Both the position numbers and the translations under genes were made by a program. The notes below the pieces were generated by a model, which saw only the letters and a list, made by a program, of their open reading frames with translations, was not told where the DNA came from and ran no database searches. A stretch of 64,000 nt of DNA. Source: Vespa crabro (lineage: Eukaryota; Arthropoda; Insecta; Hymenoptera; Vespidae). Numbering within the stretch: position 1 is the first letter of the stretch; the number at the start of each line of letters is the position of its first letter. Shown piece by piece: positions 1 through 11,274 of this stretch. The stretch covers positions 7,543,919 to 7,607,918 of the forward strand of contig NC_060958.1 of assembly GCF_910589235.1 (NCBI RefSeq), read 5' to 3'.

Positions 1-1368
1 AAATTTATGGATGAAAATATGCAGCTTAGCGAAAGTGCATTAGAGTTTTTATGTGACCAACAAGATTTTTTAGTAGTGGGATGTTTAGGTCCACAAGGTG
101 TTGGGAAGTCTACAATAATGTCTCTTCTTACATCAAATTATAAGTTAGTTTTATTCTAAATGGATATAGTTTTCTTTTATACAACTATAAATATAATTAA
201 AATTTTAATGATGAGCTTAGAGCTGACATTTTTAATGTTCAAGATATGTCCCATCATGAGAGTGGTACAAATTGTACTAATGGAATAGATTTTTTTGTAA
301 CTAAGAATAGAGTGATATACTTAGATACACAACCTATTTTGTCAACTTCTGTGATTGACTATGCTTCATCATTTGAACAAAAAAAGGCTACAACTGATTT
401 TGTTAATACAGAAACCAATTTGGAATTGCAATCATTACAATTCGCAGCATTTTTATTTTCAGTGTGTCATGTAATTATATTTGTACAAGATTGGTTTGTT
501 GATCCAAATTTAGTCAGGTATTTATGATAGTACGCGTTTTGTAATTATTATTGTAAATATTATTATGCATTTGTGTAAAGTATATTTTACAATGAAAATT
601 ATTTAGTCATTGGCTTTCGTAAGTATTAGGAAATTTTTGTTTTATGATAGATTTCTTCAAACAGCAGAAATGCTGAAACCATCATCTACAACTACTATGG
701 ATCAAGATTATGTTGAATATTATCCACATATATTATTTTTACACAATAAAGTAGAAGCACAAGATTTTATGCCAAGTACTGTTGGCAGAATGAAGGTATT
801 TTTTATTAGTTTAATATAATACATTATTGGAGTATTTTATGAAATATCCTATCATTTTATTACTTTCTTTTCAGGAATTTTATAACAAAGTATTTGCCAG
901 TTCCAGATTACAAACTCACAGTGGCTTAGACATGAGTCGTGGCTCAGTTGAAAGTGGTTTGAATTTATTTTTAATACCATTAATTACAACAGAAGGTAAG
1001 TTATTAATTAAGTAGTTTGATATGAATATTTATTTTGTATCTATTATATCATATATCATAATCGTAGATGAATACAATGTGCAAGAAAATGAGAAAAGAC
1101 TGATTGAACAATTAAGAATGAAAATACATGGAGTATCAAGGCATCCGATGACACCATCTACATTAACAGAAAAAAATTGGTAAATAAATTTATAGAAAAG
1201 ACAAATTATATGAAAAATCTAAATAAGTTTCCATAATATATTGATTTAGTAAAACATAGAATATGTAATACATTAATATTTGTATGTAGGTATCACTATG
1301 TTTCAAAAGTCATGGAGGCAATAAAGAAAAGTCATTTGTCATCAGAATATGGAAGATTAATGCCATAA
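1..1368 (+). CDS. SMG9: SMG9, nonsense-mediated decay factor (5' end outside window)
   Basis: SMG9 forms a complex with SMG8 that binds and restrains the SMG1 kinase, which phosphorylates UPF1 during nonsense-mediated mRNA decay in the cytoplasm. Six exons join in phase: 1-143, 221-517, 651-795, 875-995, 1068-1179 and 1290-1368 (stop TAA), giving 298 codons. A P-loop-like GPQGVGKS lies at the start. The middle holds the family hallmarks GIDFF, the LDTQPIL stretch and HVIIFVQDWF, followed by FLQTAEMLKPS and EYYPHILFLHNK; LTEKNW lies near the C terminus. The N-terminal disordered part of the protein is missing because the window begins inside the gene, so the ATG at 7 should not be taken as the initiator. 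The gene converges on Dr1, 290 bp away. Identification rests on family knowledge of the SMG9 G-like domain and is strong. Confidence 0.95.
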
Positions 1369-1501
1369 AATGTAATGATATATTCATAACAGAAGATTTA
1401 TGATAAAAGTAATATAATAGTAAGAATACATTTTTATTTTGCACTATTAATAGTATAATTTGTACTACTTATATAAATTATATATTTCAATCCATATTGA
1501 A

Positions 1502-1507
1502 AATAAA
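1502..1507 (+). terminator. Candidate poly(A) signal of SMG9
   Basis: An AATAAA hexamer lies about 135 bases after the SMG9 stop codon. It is the first plausible cleavage signal on this strand. TTTATT tracts nearby (about 1547-1560) could serve the convergent Dr1 gene on the other strand, so the two 3' ends probably overlap or nearly touch. Confidence 0.45.
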
Positions 1508-1658
1508 TCACAGAATTGAAGGTACTTGAAAAATGCCATTATACATTTATTATTTTTATTAAAAATAAGATCTCCTATTTTCCTTTTTATATTTCTTAAT
1601 ATAATAAATTGTGGGAAAACTTCACATATAATCAATTGAATAATTTCTGTATTGTATC

Positions 1659-2162
1659 TTATGAATAATCTTCTTGTTCGCTATCAGTTTGTTGCATTGA
1701 TGTCATTTGTGCAACTGCTTGTAATTGTTGCCATTGTTGTTGTTCAGCAACAGCTTGTTCTTCTCTTGCTTTTGCAAAGAGTTCTTGTTGTTGTCTCAAT
1801 AATTCCTCTTCTGGAATTCCTAAATTTTCTAACCTAGTGCTCTGACGTCTTCTCTTAGCTGCTACTGCTTTACAATCTCTTAAAACAGCTTCTGCTTCTG
1901 CACTGTAATCGCCGAAACCAAGTTTTTCAAGTGCTTGCAAAATATGCTCTGCATTTATTGTCTTTTTTTGTTGTTGATTACATATTTCATTAGCTTCAGA
2001 AGACAACAAATGGATGAACTCTGTACAACAATTTAAGATTAATTCCCGTGACTCATTAGCAACGCGTACATGTGGTAGTATTTCCTTGATCATCTTATTA
2101 ATGGATGCACGAGGAAGTGTTAACTCGTCATCTTCAGCCGGGGTCATCGCAGCCGAGGCCAT
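1659..2162 (-). CDS. Dr1: Dr1 / NC2-beta, histone-fold transcription repressor
   Basis: Dr1 pairs with DRAP1 (NC2-alpha) to form negative cofactor 2. NC2 sits on TBP at promoters, blocks TFIIA/TFIIB binding, and in flies favours DPE over TATA promoters. This is one uninterrupted 167-residue frame. The histone fold (about residues 13-95) begins with LPRASINKMIKEILP and continues through the ESRELILNCCTEFIHLLSSEAN helix and the KTINAEHILQALEKLGF segment. A basic AAKRRRQSTRLENLG motif and a glutamine-rich tail ending in an acidic QTDSEQEDYS follow. Length and order match metazoan Dr1 closely. The start at 2162 is the only ATG before the conserved block that gives the usual N terminus (MASAAMTPAEDDELTLP). 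Its promoter lies in the 371 bp gap shared with the torso-like gene. Confidence 0.97.
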   Translation of the reverse strand: MASAAMTPAEDDELTLPRASINKMIKEILPHVRVANESRELILNCCTEFIHLLSSEANEICNQQQKKTINAEHILQALEKLGFGDYSAEAEAVLRDCKAVAAKRRRQSTRLENLGIPEEELLRQQQELFAKAREEQAVAEQQQWQQLQAVAQMTSMQQTDSEQEDYS

Positions 2163-2533
2163 TTGAAAACCTATAACATTATATAATTATTATTAATATA
2201 ATATATTATTAATATAAATTATTTATATCATTCACAATATCATAATATTTACTTTATTATTTAATTACATTAAAATATATTTGAGAGAGAATTTTTATGA
2301 ATATAATAAAATATTTGATAAAATTGATATAAAATAAAATTAAATGGATCTTAATCTTATCAAAGATTTTGTTAAAGAAATCTTTGTCCCCTTAACGTAC
2401 AATTTATCAGATAAGATTTTCTCAGACACTTAGATCAAATTTTGAAGTACATAAATCATACTAGTTAGTAAGAAAACAGAACAGTATACTGATCTGATAT
2501 CTATTATTTCACTATTTGTTTTATTGACAACAA
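2163..2533. promoter_or_regulatory. Short divergent gap between Dr1 and torso-like gene
   Basis: These 371 bp separate two divergently transcribed start codons, so both 5' UTRs and promoters must fit here unless a far upstream noncoding exon exists. The sequence is very AT-rich. A pair of inverted AAGATTTT/AAATCTT-like stretches lies around 2350-2420. No clear TATA or initiator element could be assigned. Confidence 0.5.
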
Positions 2534-4534
2534 ATGCTATCTCAAACTTCATCATTCTTTTTACAATTTATTGTGATTTTTCTTATTTTTAATATTAAAA
2601 TATTATGGGCATCAAATACTGATAAATTTGTTGGCAATGTGAAAAACATCACAGTATATACTTTAAAAGATGACAACTATTTAAATGATAATGACATATA
2701 TAAATCCTTAAAATTAAATATATCTTGGTTATCACCAAATGGGAATAAGCAACCTTCCTCATACAGGTAGACATGTGACATTGGTACCAATTATAGTTAA
2801 TTTTATAGTACAACTATTTATAAGTTTTATATTATAACAGTGTCATAGTAACAGGTATATCAAGTGAAAAATCAAATCTTGCAATTTGTCCAGAAGGAAC
2901 ACTGTATTATAGAACACAAAATAACAGTCAACTTAATGTTTTACTACCAGAAAATAAGTTATCAATTGATGTACCAGAGATGTATATTCATCCAAGCTGC
3001 TCATACAAGATAGAAGTTTATGCTAATCCAAGAACAAAGCCAACGGGAACGGCACAAGAGGTAAGTAGGCTTGTAATTAATCTATAAACAGAATATAGAT
3101 TTTCTAAATATTATGATATTTGTGAATTGATACTATTTATTTTTCAGATAATTTATAGAGTTCCAGAATGTATAGATAATAAATGCACTTGTACAAATAA
3201 AAAATCTGTATTACCAATTCCTCGTGTAAATGTGACTGTTAAGACATGTCATGTCTTAATTACATGGAGCATAGAAACTAATGATAGTTATGTAGATTCC
3301 TACAGAATTTGGTATAATACAATACATTTACTTAAAAAATAAAATATCTTTTTTAATTGATATATTATTTTTAATGTATTATTTATATTTCAGTATAGGA
3401 GTACCTCTTTTAATATCAAAAGCAGGATTTCCTGTATATAATATTTCACAAATAGGTATTACCAAAGCAAAAACTAATATTTTTTTATGGAATCTACATA
3501 ATGGTTATCAGTGTAATGAATTATATGATAATTACAAAGTATTTGTAACTGCAACAGATGATCATGGTTGTTTAGGTAATGATGGAACATTTATCATCAA
3601 TTTGATGGATCAGAATTCATCATTGCAAAGCTATTTTATTGTACGTATTTATATAAAATGTCAAAATATTATTAAATGATTAATTATTTAATATATTTAC
3701 TGATTAATTGTTTGATATAATTTTGTAGGTATTAGTGTCTGTTACCATTATCTCCATAATATTCAGTTTACTTAGTTTTATTTTTTTTAAAAAGAAAAAA
3801 CGAAAATTTATTTGGAGAAAAGGACATACATCACGGTAATATGAATTGTTCATACAGAGAAATATAAATTAATATGTAATATATATGAAGATATATTTTT
3901 GTTTAATTTTAGAATACAGGCAATAGATTCTATTTCTAAGTGTAAATCAAATTGGACGAATTCTATTCTTCGAAAACATAATATTCTATATACTCAATGC
4001 AATACCGAGGTATGAAAATAATATATATATATATATATGTATTTGTGTGTATGTATGTATAATTCTAGATAATTAATAGTATAAACAATATTTTGTAAAG
4101 GTTATACCATGTAAACATGAAACAAATGAATTTGAAATCCCATATAATTCTTTAAAACTGACTTCTGAATTGGGTGAAGGCCAATTTAGTAAAGTTTATC
4201 TTGGATACATAAATAACAATGCAACACCAGTAGCAGTTAAGATGTCAAGGTTATCAAATGAATTAAATAAATTAGATATATACCGAGAATTTATGGAGGA
4301 GATTGAAATAATGATAAAAGCAGGGCAACATCCACATTTAGTTAATCTTATGGGTTATTCCATTGTGCCAAATAAATCTATATGTATAATTTTAGAATAT
4401 CTGGAAGGTGGTAATTTATTGGGATATTTGCATTCAATAAGAGATAAAAAAGCTGAATGTGGATACATAAAAAATATTTTTAATAGATATGGATTTAGAT
4501 TTGGTTCTTCAGAAAGTATATAACATTTTATTTC

Positions 4535-4565
<31 letters not shown>

Positions 4566-5372
4566 GTATATTTCACATTTATAAAGTATATTGTTAATCA
4601 ATTTGTTTAATTTTTACTTCAGCATTATATACAACAATAAATAGTATATCTTCAACACATTCAAAAAATGACAAATTGAAATTGCCTAGTTTAAGATATA
4701 TTAATTTAGAGTCTTCTAAAAAAGAAGAAAATGCAATAAATGCGCAGGCTGAAGTTGAAAGAAATCAATTCATACAATTTGCTCTTGACATTGCAAAAGG
4801 AATGGAACATTTGGAATCTAAAAGTATTATTCACAGAGATCTTGCTGCAAGGAATATTTTACTTACTTCAGATCTATCTTTAAAGGTAATAATTTATAGA
4901 ATCTGTTGATAGAACTAATAAAATTTTGAAATTTTTGTAATTTCAGATATCTGATTTTGGACTTTCTCGAAATGGAATCTATACTATAAACGATAAGTCA
5001 AACAAAGTACGTCAACTTCCAGTACGCTGGATGTCTCCAGAAACTTTACAAGATCGTATATTTTCTTCTAAGAGCGATGTATGGTCATTTGCTGTAGTAT
5101 TATGGGAAATTGGTACTTTTGGAGCATTTCCATATTCACATGTACCAGATGACAAATTATTAGAACATATAATCATTGAAAAACAGTGCTTAAGTCAGCC
5201 AAAGAATGTTCCTTACGATATTTATAAAATAATGCAATATTGTTGGGCATTTCAACCAGAGAATAGACCTACTTTTGCACAACTTGTATTGGATTTACAA
5301 GCTTTAATAGGATTTTTACCTTTACAAAGCGGAAAAAATAATCCTTGTTACACATTACTGTCCTATCCTTAA
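2534..5372 (+). CDS. torso: Torso-like receptor tyrosine kinase
   Basis: Torso is the insect receptor for PTTH and Trunk-type ligands; it drives Ras/MAPK signalling for moulting timing and embryonic termini. Nine exons join in phase: 2534-2766, 2841-3060, 3148-3311, 3394-3640, 3729-3835, 3913-4009, 4101-4515, 4623-4885, 4947-5372 (723 aa). Visible are a hydrophobic signal peptide and an ectodomain with cysteines and fibronectin-III-like strands (YRVPECIDNKCTC, then VLITWSI). A membrane segment lies at about 289-308, followed by KKKKRK. The kinase has a Gly loop (GEGQFSKVYLG, ~381-391), VAVK lysine ~403, HRDLAARN with catalytic Asp ~567, DFG ~585-587 and the tyrosine-kinase WMSPE. An insert of about 60 residues splits the kinase, as in Torso and PDGFR-type receptors. 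The kinase class is certain; the torso name is inferred from FnIII-type ectodomain, split kinase and size. Confidence 0.75.
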
Positions 5373-5517
5373 AATATGTAATAGAGCAAAACGAAAATTG
5401 CAACTATCAGTAATGGAAACATAAATGAAAATTGTATCTATGTTTTGATATTAAACAATAGATATTTAAATAAAACTAACTGTCATATTTTTATCGATCA
5501 ATAAAAATCATATATAT

Positions 5518-5563
<46 letters not shown>

Positions 5564-6236
5564 TAGATTTTATATATAGATATTACTGAATACTGATTGA
5601 TCAATGGTTAAGGCGGGCAATTTACTTATCTGATGAATGTTTTTTTTCCATACAATTTTTGCAAGCTTACAATCTGTTTCAAGTCTCCAAATTTGCTTCT
5701 GCCGTTTGTTTAACACTGTAATGGTTTATACTTTATATTTTAGCACGGTCGAAATACAATATGTATCACTTTATTTGCTACTATCGATATATGTCGGTAG
5801 TTACTGATATTAAGCTTCCTTCATCGCCAACGATTTAATGTGCTTACTTCACGTGGTACGTAATATAGAACATGTATATAGACGTGATGTATATTATGCG
5901 CGATGAAATTTGTGGTAAGATAGTAAATGACAGTAAATTGAAGTAATAAGTTTTGATTTTTGTATAATATTATTGTTTGTATAATATTATTAATTGGATT
6001 ATTTTGCAATGTCATATCAATTTAAACATTTTTTTATGGTCTCATAAATTCACAATTTAAGAATTTTACATAGTAAAGGTTAGGTTTATTATATTCTAAT
6101 GTGCTTTACTAATGTTTCAAATTTATTCATCGCGTCAGTGTATTTGTATAATATTTTAAACGTTTTAAATTGTGTCAGTGAAAAAAAAAAATAAAATGAA
6201 GAACTTTATAAATTTGTAATTAGCAACAGATTGAAA
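5373..6236. other. Spacer: torso-like 3' UTR and PIG-S 5' region
   Basis: No coding exon is visible in this stretch. It holds the torso-like 3' UTR, a (CA)n/(TA)n microsatellite at about 5511-5559, and the presumed promoter and 5' UTR of PIG-S just before the ATG at 6237. Confidence 0.6.
5469..5474 (+). terminator. Candidate poly(A) signal of torso-like gene
   Basis: An AATAAA hexamer lies about 100 bases after the stop of the receptor kinase, with a second AATAAA-type site near 5500, just before a (TA)n tract. Confidence 0.45.
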
Positions 6237-9200
6237 ATGGAAGAACCAATCGCAACTGTCGACTACGATTCCAGTAAAGATGGTAAGAGATATATATTAT
6301 TGTTAATTTAACAATTCTACATTGTTAAATTAAATATTATAATGGATTAAGTCGCTTATCAATGTTTATTTATTATTGTTTGATTACATTTTTATCCTAG
6401 CTATCGTATAAATGTTTTAAAAAAATATATATATATTTTATATATATTATATATACACAATTATAAGTGCTTATTAAATATTGATATAACAAACAAATAT
6501 ATTTGTTATTTTTAATACAGACAGTTAAACATTTTAATATTTTTATAAAAAATAAATCGTATCTATATTTATCTTATTTTTTATTTTGATATGATAATAT
6601 GAAGATTCTAGTCGGCTTATTAAGTTAAGCTTCTGTAATACCATTTCACGATGTTCTTTTTTATAGAGTAACCATAATATAATATTATTTTATTTCTTCT
6701 TTTTCTTCTTTTTTTTCTAGATAATTATATTATATAAAAATTTTCATATATAATTTAATTTAGTCCTTAAAAAAAGTTTAATATGAATAATACTAAATAA
6801 AAAGCAAATCTACATTGTTTTATTCTGCGAAGCCCATGTTGGAAATTCATGTAAATTAAATACATATGTACCCCAAGTACAAAATCCTCCTATAGTTATA
6901 ATGAGTGTTATAATAGTTGGACCTATCCCAGCAATTATAAAATCTTTTGTTCTTATATGTCCTGCTGCACTGGCAATGGCATTGGGTGGTGTACCTACTG
7001 GTAAATGAAATGAGAATGAACAACATATAGTTGCTGGAAGCATAAGATACAAAGGATGTATTTGTAGCGCCACACACTAAAACAATATAGGAAAATAATT
7101 AATGATAATGATTTTTTAACTTTATTAAATTTATTACAATCTTACTTACCATTTCTGCTAATACTGGTAATATGATATTTGCAACAGCAACATTTGCAGT
7201 GAGCTCAGTTGCAGTTTCTGCAAATATACAAACAATAGCCAATATTGCTATTGGATGTATAGAATTCAATCCTATTAATAAATTTCCAAGGATTTCTGAT
7301 AATCTAGATAATTTACTACCAGCTGATATAGCAAAACCTCCACCAAGCACCAGTATCAAACTCCAGTGCATTTTTTGATGTATCGTCTGCCATGTTATCA
7401 TACCAGGCGACGGTTTTTTAGGACGTTTATTCGGATCCTTATCAAAGGCATGTAGAAAATCAAGTTTTGCTGGAAGTATGAAAAATAAGATCGTCAGACA
7501 CGTAGCCGCCGTTGAATCCTTGACGGGCCTGCAAAATAAAGCTAGAGTAATTTCGTAAGATGTCAGAAAATCAGTCCATCGTTATATTAAATACTTTAAA
7601 CGTTATTTATGCTATTTGTAAAGGACTGATACAATAGCAATAAGAAATTATACTTACAAATTCGTGATGTAAGATGGCCAGCCTTTCATGAATCCAGGAC
7701 TTCTAAAGAACCAAAGTAGTACTACAGTTACAAACATAACTCCAACTACAGATTCATGCCACGAAATCGGTCCGAGTTCCTTGTATCTTTTTTGTATCAC
7801 TTCTGTAGCAACACGTTCTCCTTGGGAACCAATATCAATCGCTCTAGCATCTTTGCTTTTTGGCCTGAATAGACCCATGTACATCACTTGTAGCCATAGC
7901 CAGGACAGAAGTCCCATCAGTAACATTGGTGGTACAGAATAAAGCATCCAAGAGGCAAAACTTATACTTGGACTATTCGGAAAACGTCTGAGAAAGATGA
8001 AATATAAATGGAGTCCAAAGATATAATTAAGAAAATTACAATTATTAAAGTTTAAAATACTTACGTTTCGAAAAATCCTTTCAAAGTTAAATTTGTTCCG
8101 CTTCCTACTATCGTACCAATACCACCAAGACTTGAACCATAAGCTGCCACCAAATAATAAACCATTGTACTATGTGTCGGTCTTTTTGAACTATAATAAA
8201 ATTCAATATATAAAGATAGATTATTAAATATATATGAAGAAGAAATATATAAATAATGTTTTACATACATAGGTGAAATCGCCATTTCAGTTTCATTCTC
8301 TTGAATGAACATATTACCAAGTCCTTGCTGTAATATATCAGATGTTTCAATTAAATTCAAATAATCTAAAAAGTCAATGAACGTTACTTACTGCTTCAAG
8401 TTCTAAGAGTACCGTCTCCATAATCGGTATCATCATCGTTGTAGCAGCGGTATTAGAAACCCACATAGAAATGAACATCGTCACGAAAAAGAGGCCCAAA
8501 GTCAATCTGAAAAATGTATTATCATTGATAATATCCTCATAACTGTAAATGTAACTGTAGACGATACTGACGATGTCTAATGAAAGACATAGTGTCACCT
8601 TCTATGACTGCAACCAATTATTTTTATGATCAAGAGAGCAATGCGCATATGTAGACCAGAGTTTTCAATAACAACGGCGATAACCAAGCTACCAAGAAAC
8701 ATCATTGTAGTATCATTCATATAACAAAGGCAAGTTTCATTAGTGCTCATAATACCCATTAGAGGATAAAATACCACGGGTATGAGACCTGTGATGGGTA
8801 ATGGTAGAGCCTCTGTTACCCAAAACATAGCCATCAAAGCGACTACGTATAAACATCGCATGGCCAATACCTATAATAGTTAAAATTAATTATTATTACA
8901 TTTGATACTTATGATATTATAAACCGTGAATCATTATAGAATTTTTACATTTTCCTATAAAAATTATTTTTACAAATTCTCGTAAAATTGTCTTTCTCGA
9001 TCTCAATCATAATTCACCACGCAAACCGAGTTATTCTAATTATCGATAAAATTATTCATGATTTTTATAAAATATTTGTAGCCGATTACATGTGCAATTA
9101 TTTAATTACATAATATTTGACGATGATATGTCTATTTCGTATCTTACCTTTATAAGATAACAATTTACTTATCTATTATCTAACTTAATCTATTTTAATT

Positions 9201-11242
9201 AAGGCTACACGTACGTTTGGTTAATTTTATAATGACTATGGTAAACGATATGTATAGTAAAACGTTATTAGTCATTTAGTTATATTTTCTTCGCGCTTTA
9301 CATATATTTTTTATTTTACATAAATTTTTTATTTATTTATTTATTTATTTTTTTTTTTTTTTTTTTTTTATTTAGTTAAATTGTACAAACAATATTACGA
9401 ACCTCTTCAGTTTTTATAAATACTAATGGCAATAGAATCAATGGCCATAGTACAATTATAAATGATTTCCAATATATTGCTACAAATCGTATAAGAAGAT
9501 TACCCAAATGTGGCTCTTTCCTAAAATATTTATAATGTTAATAATGCAAATATTTAAATACATTATTCATCGTTTACATTAATTATTACTTACTCTCTAG
9601 CCGTCGTGACGGTAACTTCTGGTTCCATTGCAATCGTATTCATAATGTTTTACTAAAATAAAATAACAATATTTAACAATAATTTGAAACTCATTAATAT
9701 GAAATAACAATCATTGATAAATGGATGATAAATTTTTTCATTTCACAAAATAATAACATTGTATACGTATCATCGTGTATGGAAAAAAATACAACGAAAG
9801 TGATGATCAATGTCAAAATTATGCAATTGAACTAAAACTATTAAGTATGCGATAATGAATGATTACAGGAATTATAAACAATAACGTAATATGACATTAA
9901 TAGGTTTTTGCGTCTTACATTTTTATCGGTCATTAAATAAAAGAGATCGAATAAAGCGATTTTGATTACTTTTTTGTAAGGACAATTTCTTAATAGAAAA
10001 TAGAAAAAAAGATTTGGACGCACGATAATTATAAAAGAACATTTATATAATTAACATCTATGAAATCATTAGGAAGTTAAATTTAAGATTAGAAATACAT
10101 AAAAAAAAAAAAAGAAAAATTTTTTGACGATGAGAAAAAAATATGTTTCGTAAGACAGACAGAGTCGAAAGATAAAATTATTAATCTTTTATAGGTTGAA
10201 AACGATTTACACGTTTTTAGTTACATAGTAAAAGACACGTATAAACGCAATATAATGTGATAGACAAGTGCAATATAATAGATATAAACAGAGAATACGA
10301 TGTATTGTTGTTGAGCATTCTTGAAAGTGCAAAGGGTTAAATTCTCATCTTCTGCGGTATTACATGCACGTATATTCTACATGTATCCTGCAAAACGAAT
10401 TAAACGTTTTATGTTGGTGAACCAAAAATAGATTAGAACTCTTGTTTTAGTGTTTTGTTTTTCTTTAGTTAAGAAATATTACCAAGAGAAGCTTAACAAA
10501 GATCATTTGGGACAAGAAATAAGTTCTAAGATAAAATGCTATTATTTTTATTCGATAAGATGGATCGTCCGTCTTTCATTGTTATAATAATGATTCTAAT
10601 AAGATTGAAAATAACATTAATTGCGCTATAAATTTTTCTCATATAAAGACAAAAAAATAGAGAAGAGAAGGAATATCTTATGAGGGGGGGGGCAGGAGGG
10701 TGGCAAAAAAACCATTTTTAGGATATAACGATAAAAAGAAAAAAGATTTGCACCGTATGATTAATATTTAACACACTCACTGATATTAGAATTCGAAGGA
10801 AAATCCTTTGGATCTTCGATACTTCATGCAGAAAAGGGAAAAAATAATATCAGCACACAGTTATAATAAGGAATGCATCTCGATGAAGGAAGCTACGTTG
10901 GATGAAACTTACATGAAAATGATTATAACAGTGAGCATCGATATATATCAAAACCGGTAATAAGAATTTTTACTATATCTCAATATTAATTATGAACGAT
11001 TGATTTCTTTCTTACGATAGAAAGAGCAAACACTTTAAGTAAACATTTACTATGAATGAAAAAAAGACGATTGAGACGATAGAACGTTAACTTTCCATTC
11101 GTTGGAAGCATACTGGTCAACGTGAAGCAAAGGCACCAGAGTTAAACGAGCAATTCAAGTATCACCCCTCTTCCTCTCTCTTAACTCGTTCTCCTGTTTT
11201 CTTTTTCTCTTCTCCTCTTTTCTCCCGCTTTATCTTTCTCCT

Positions 11243-11274
<32 letters not shown>

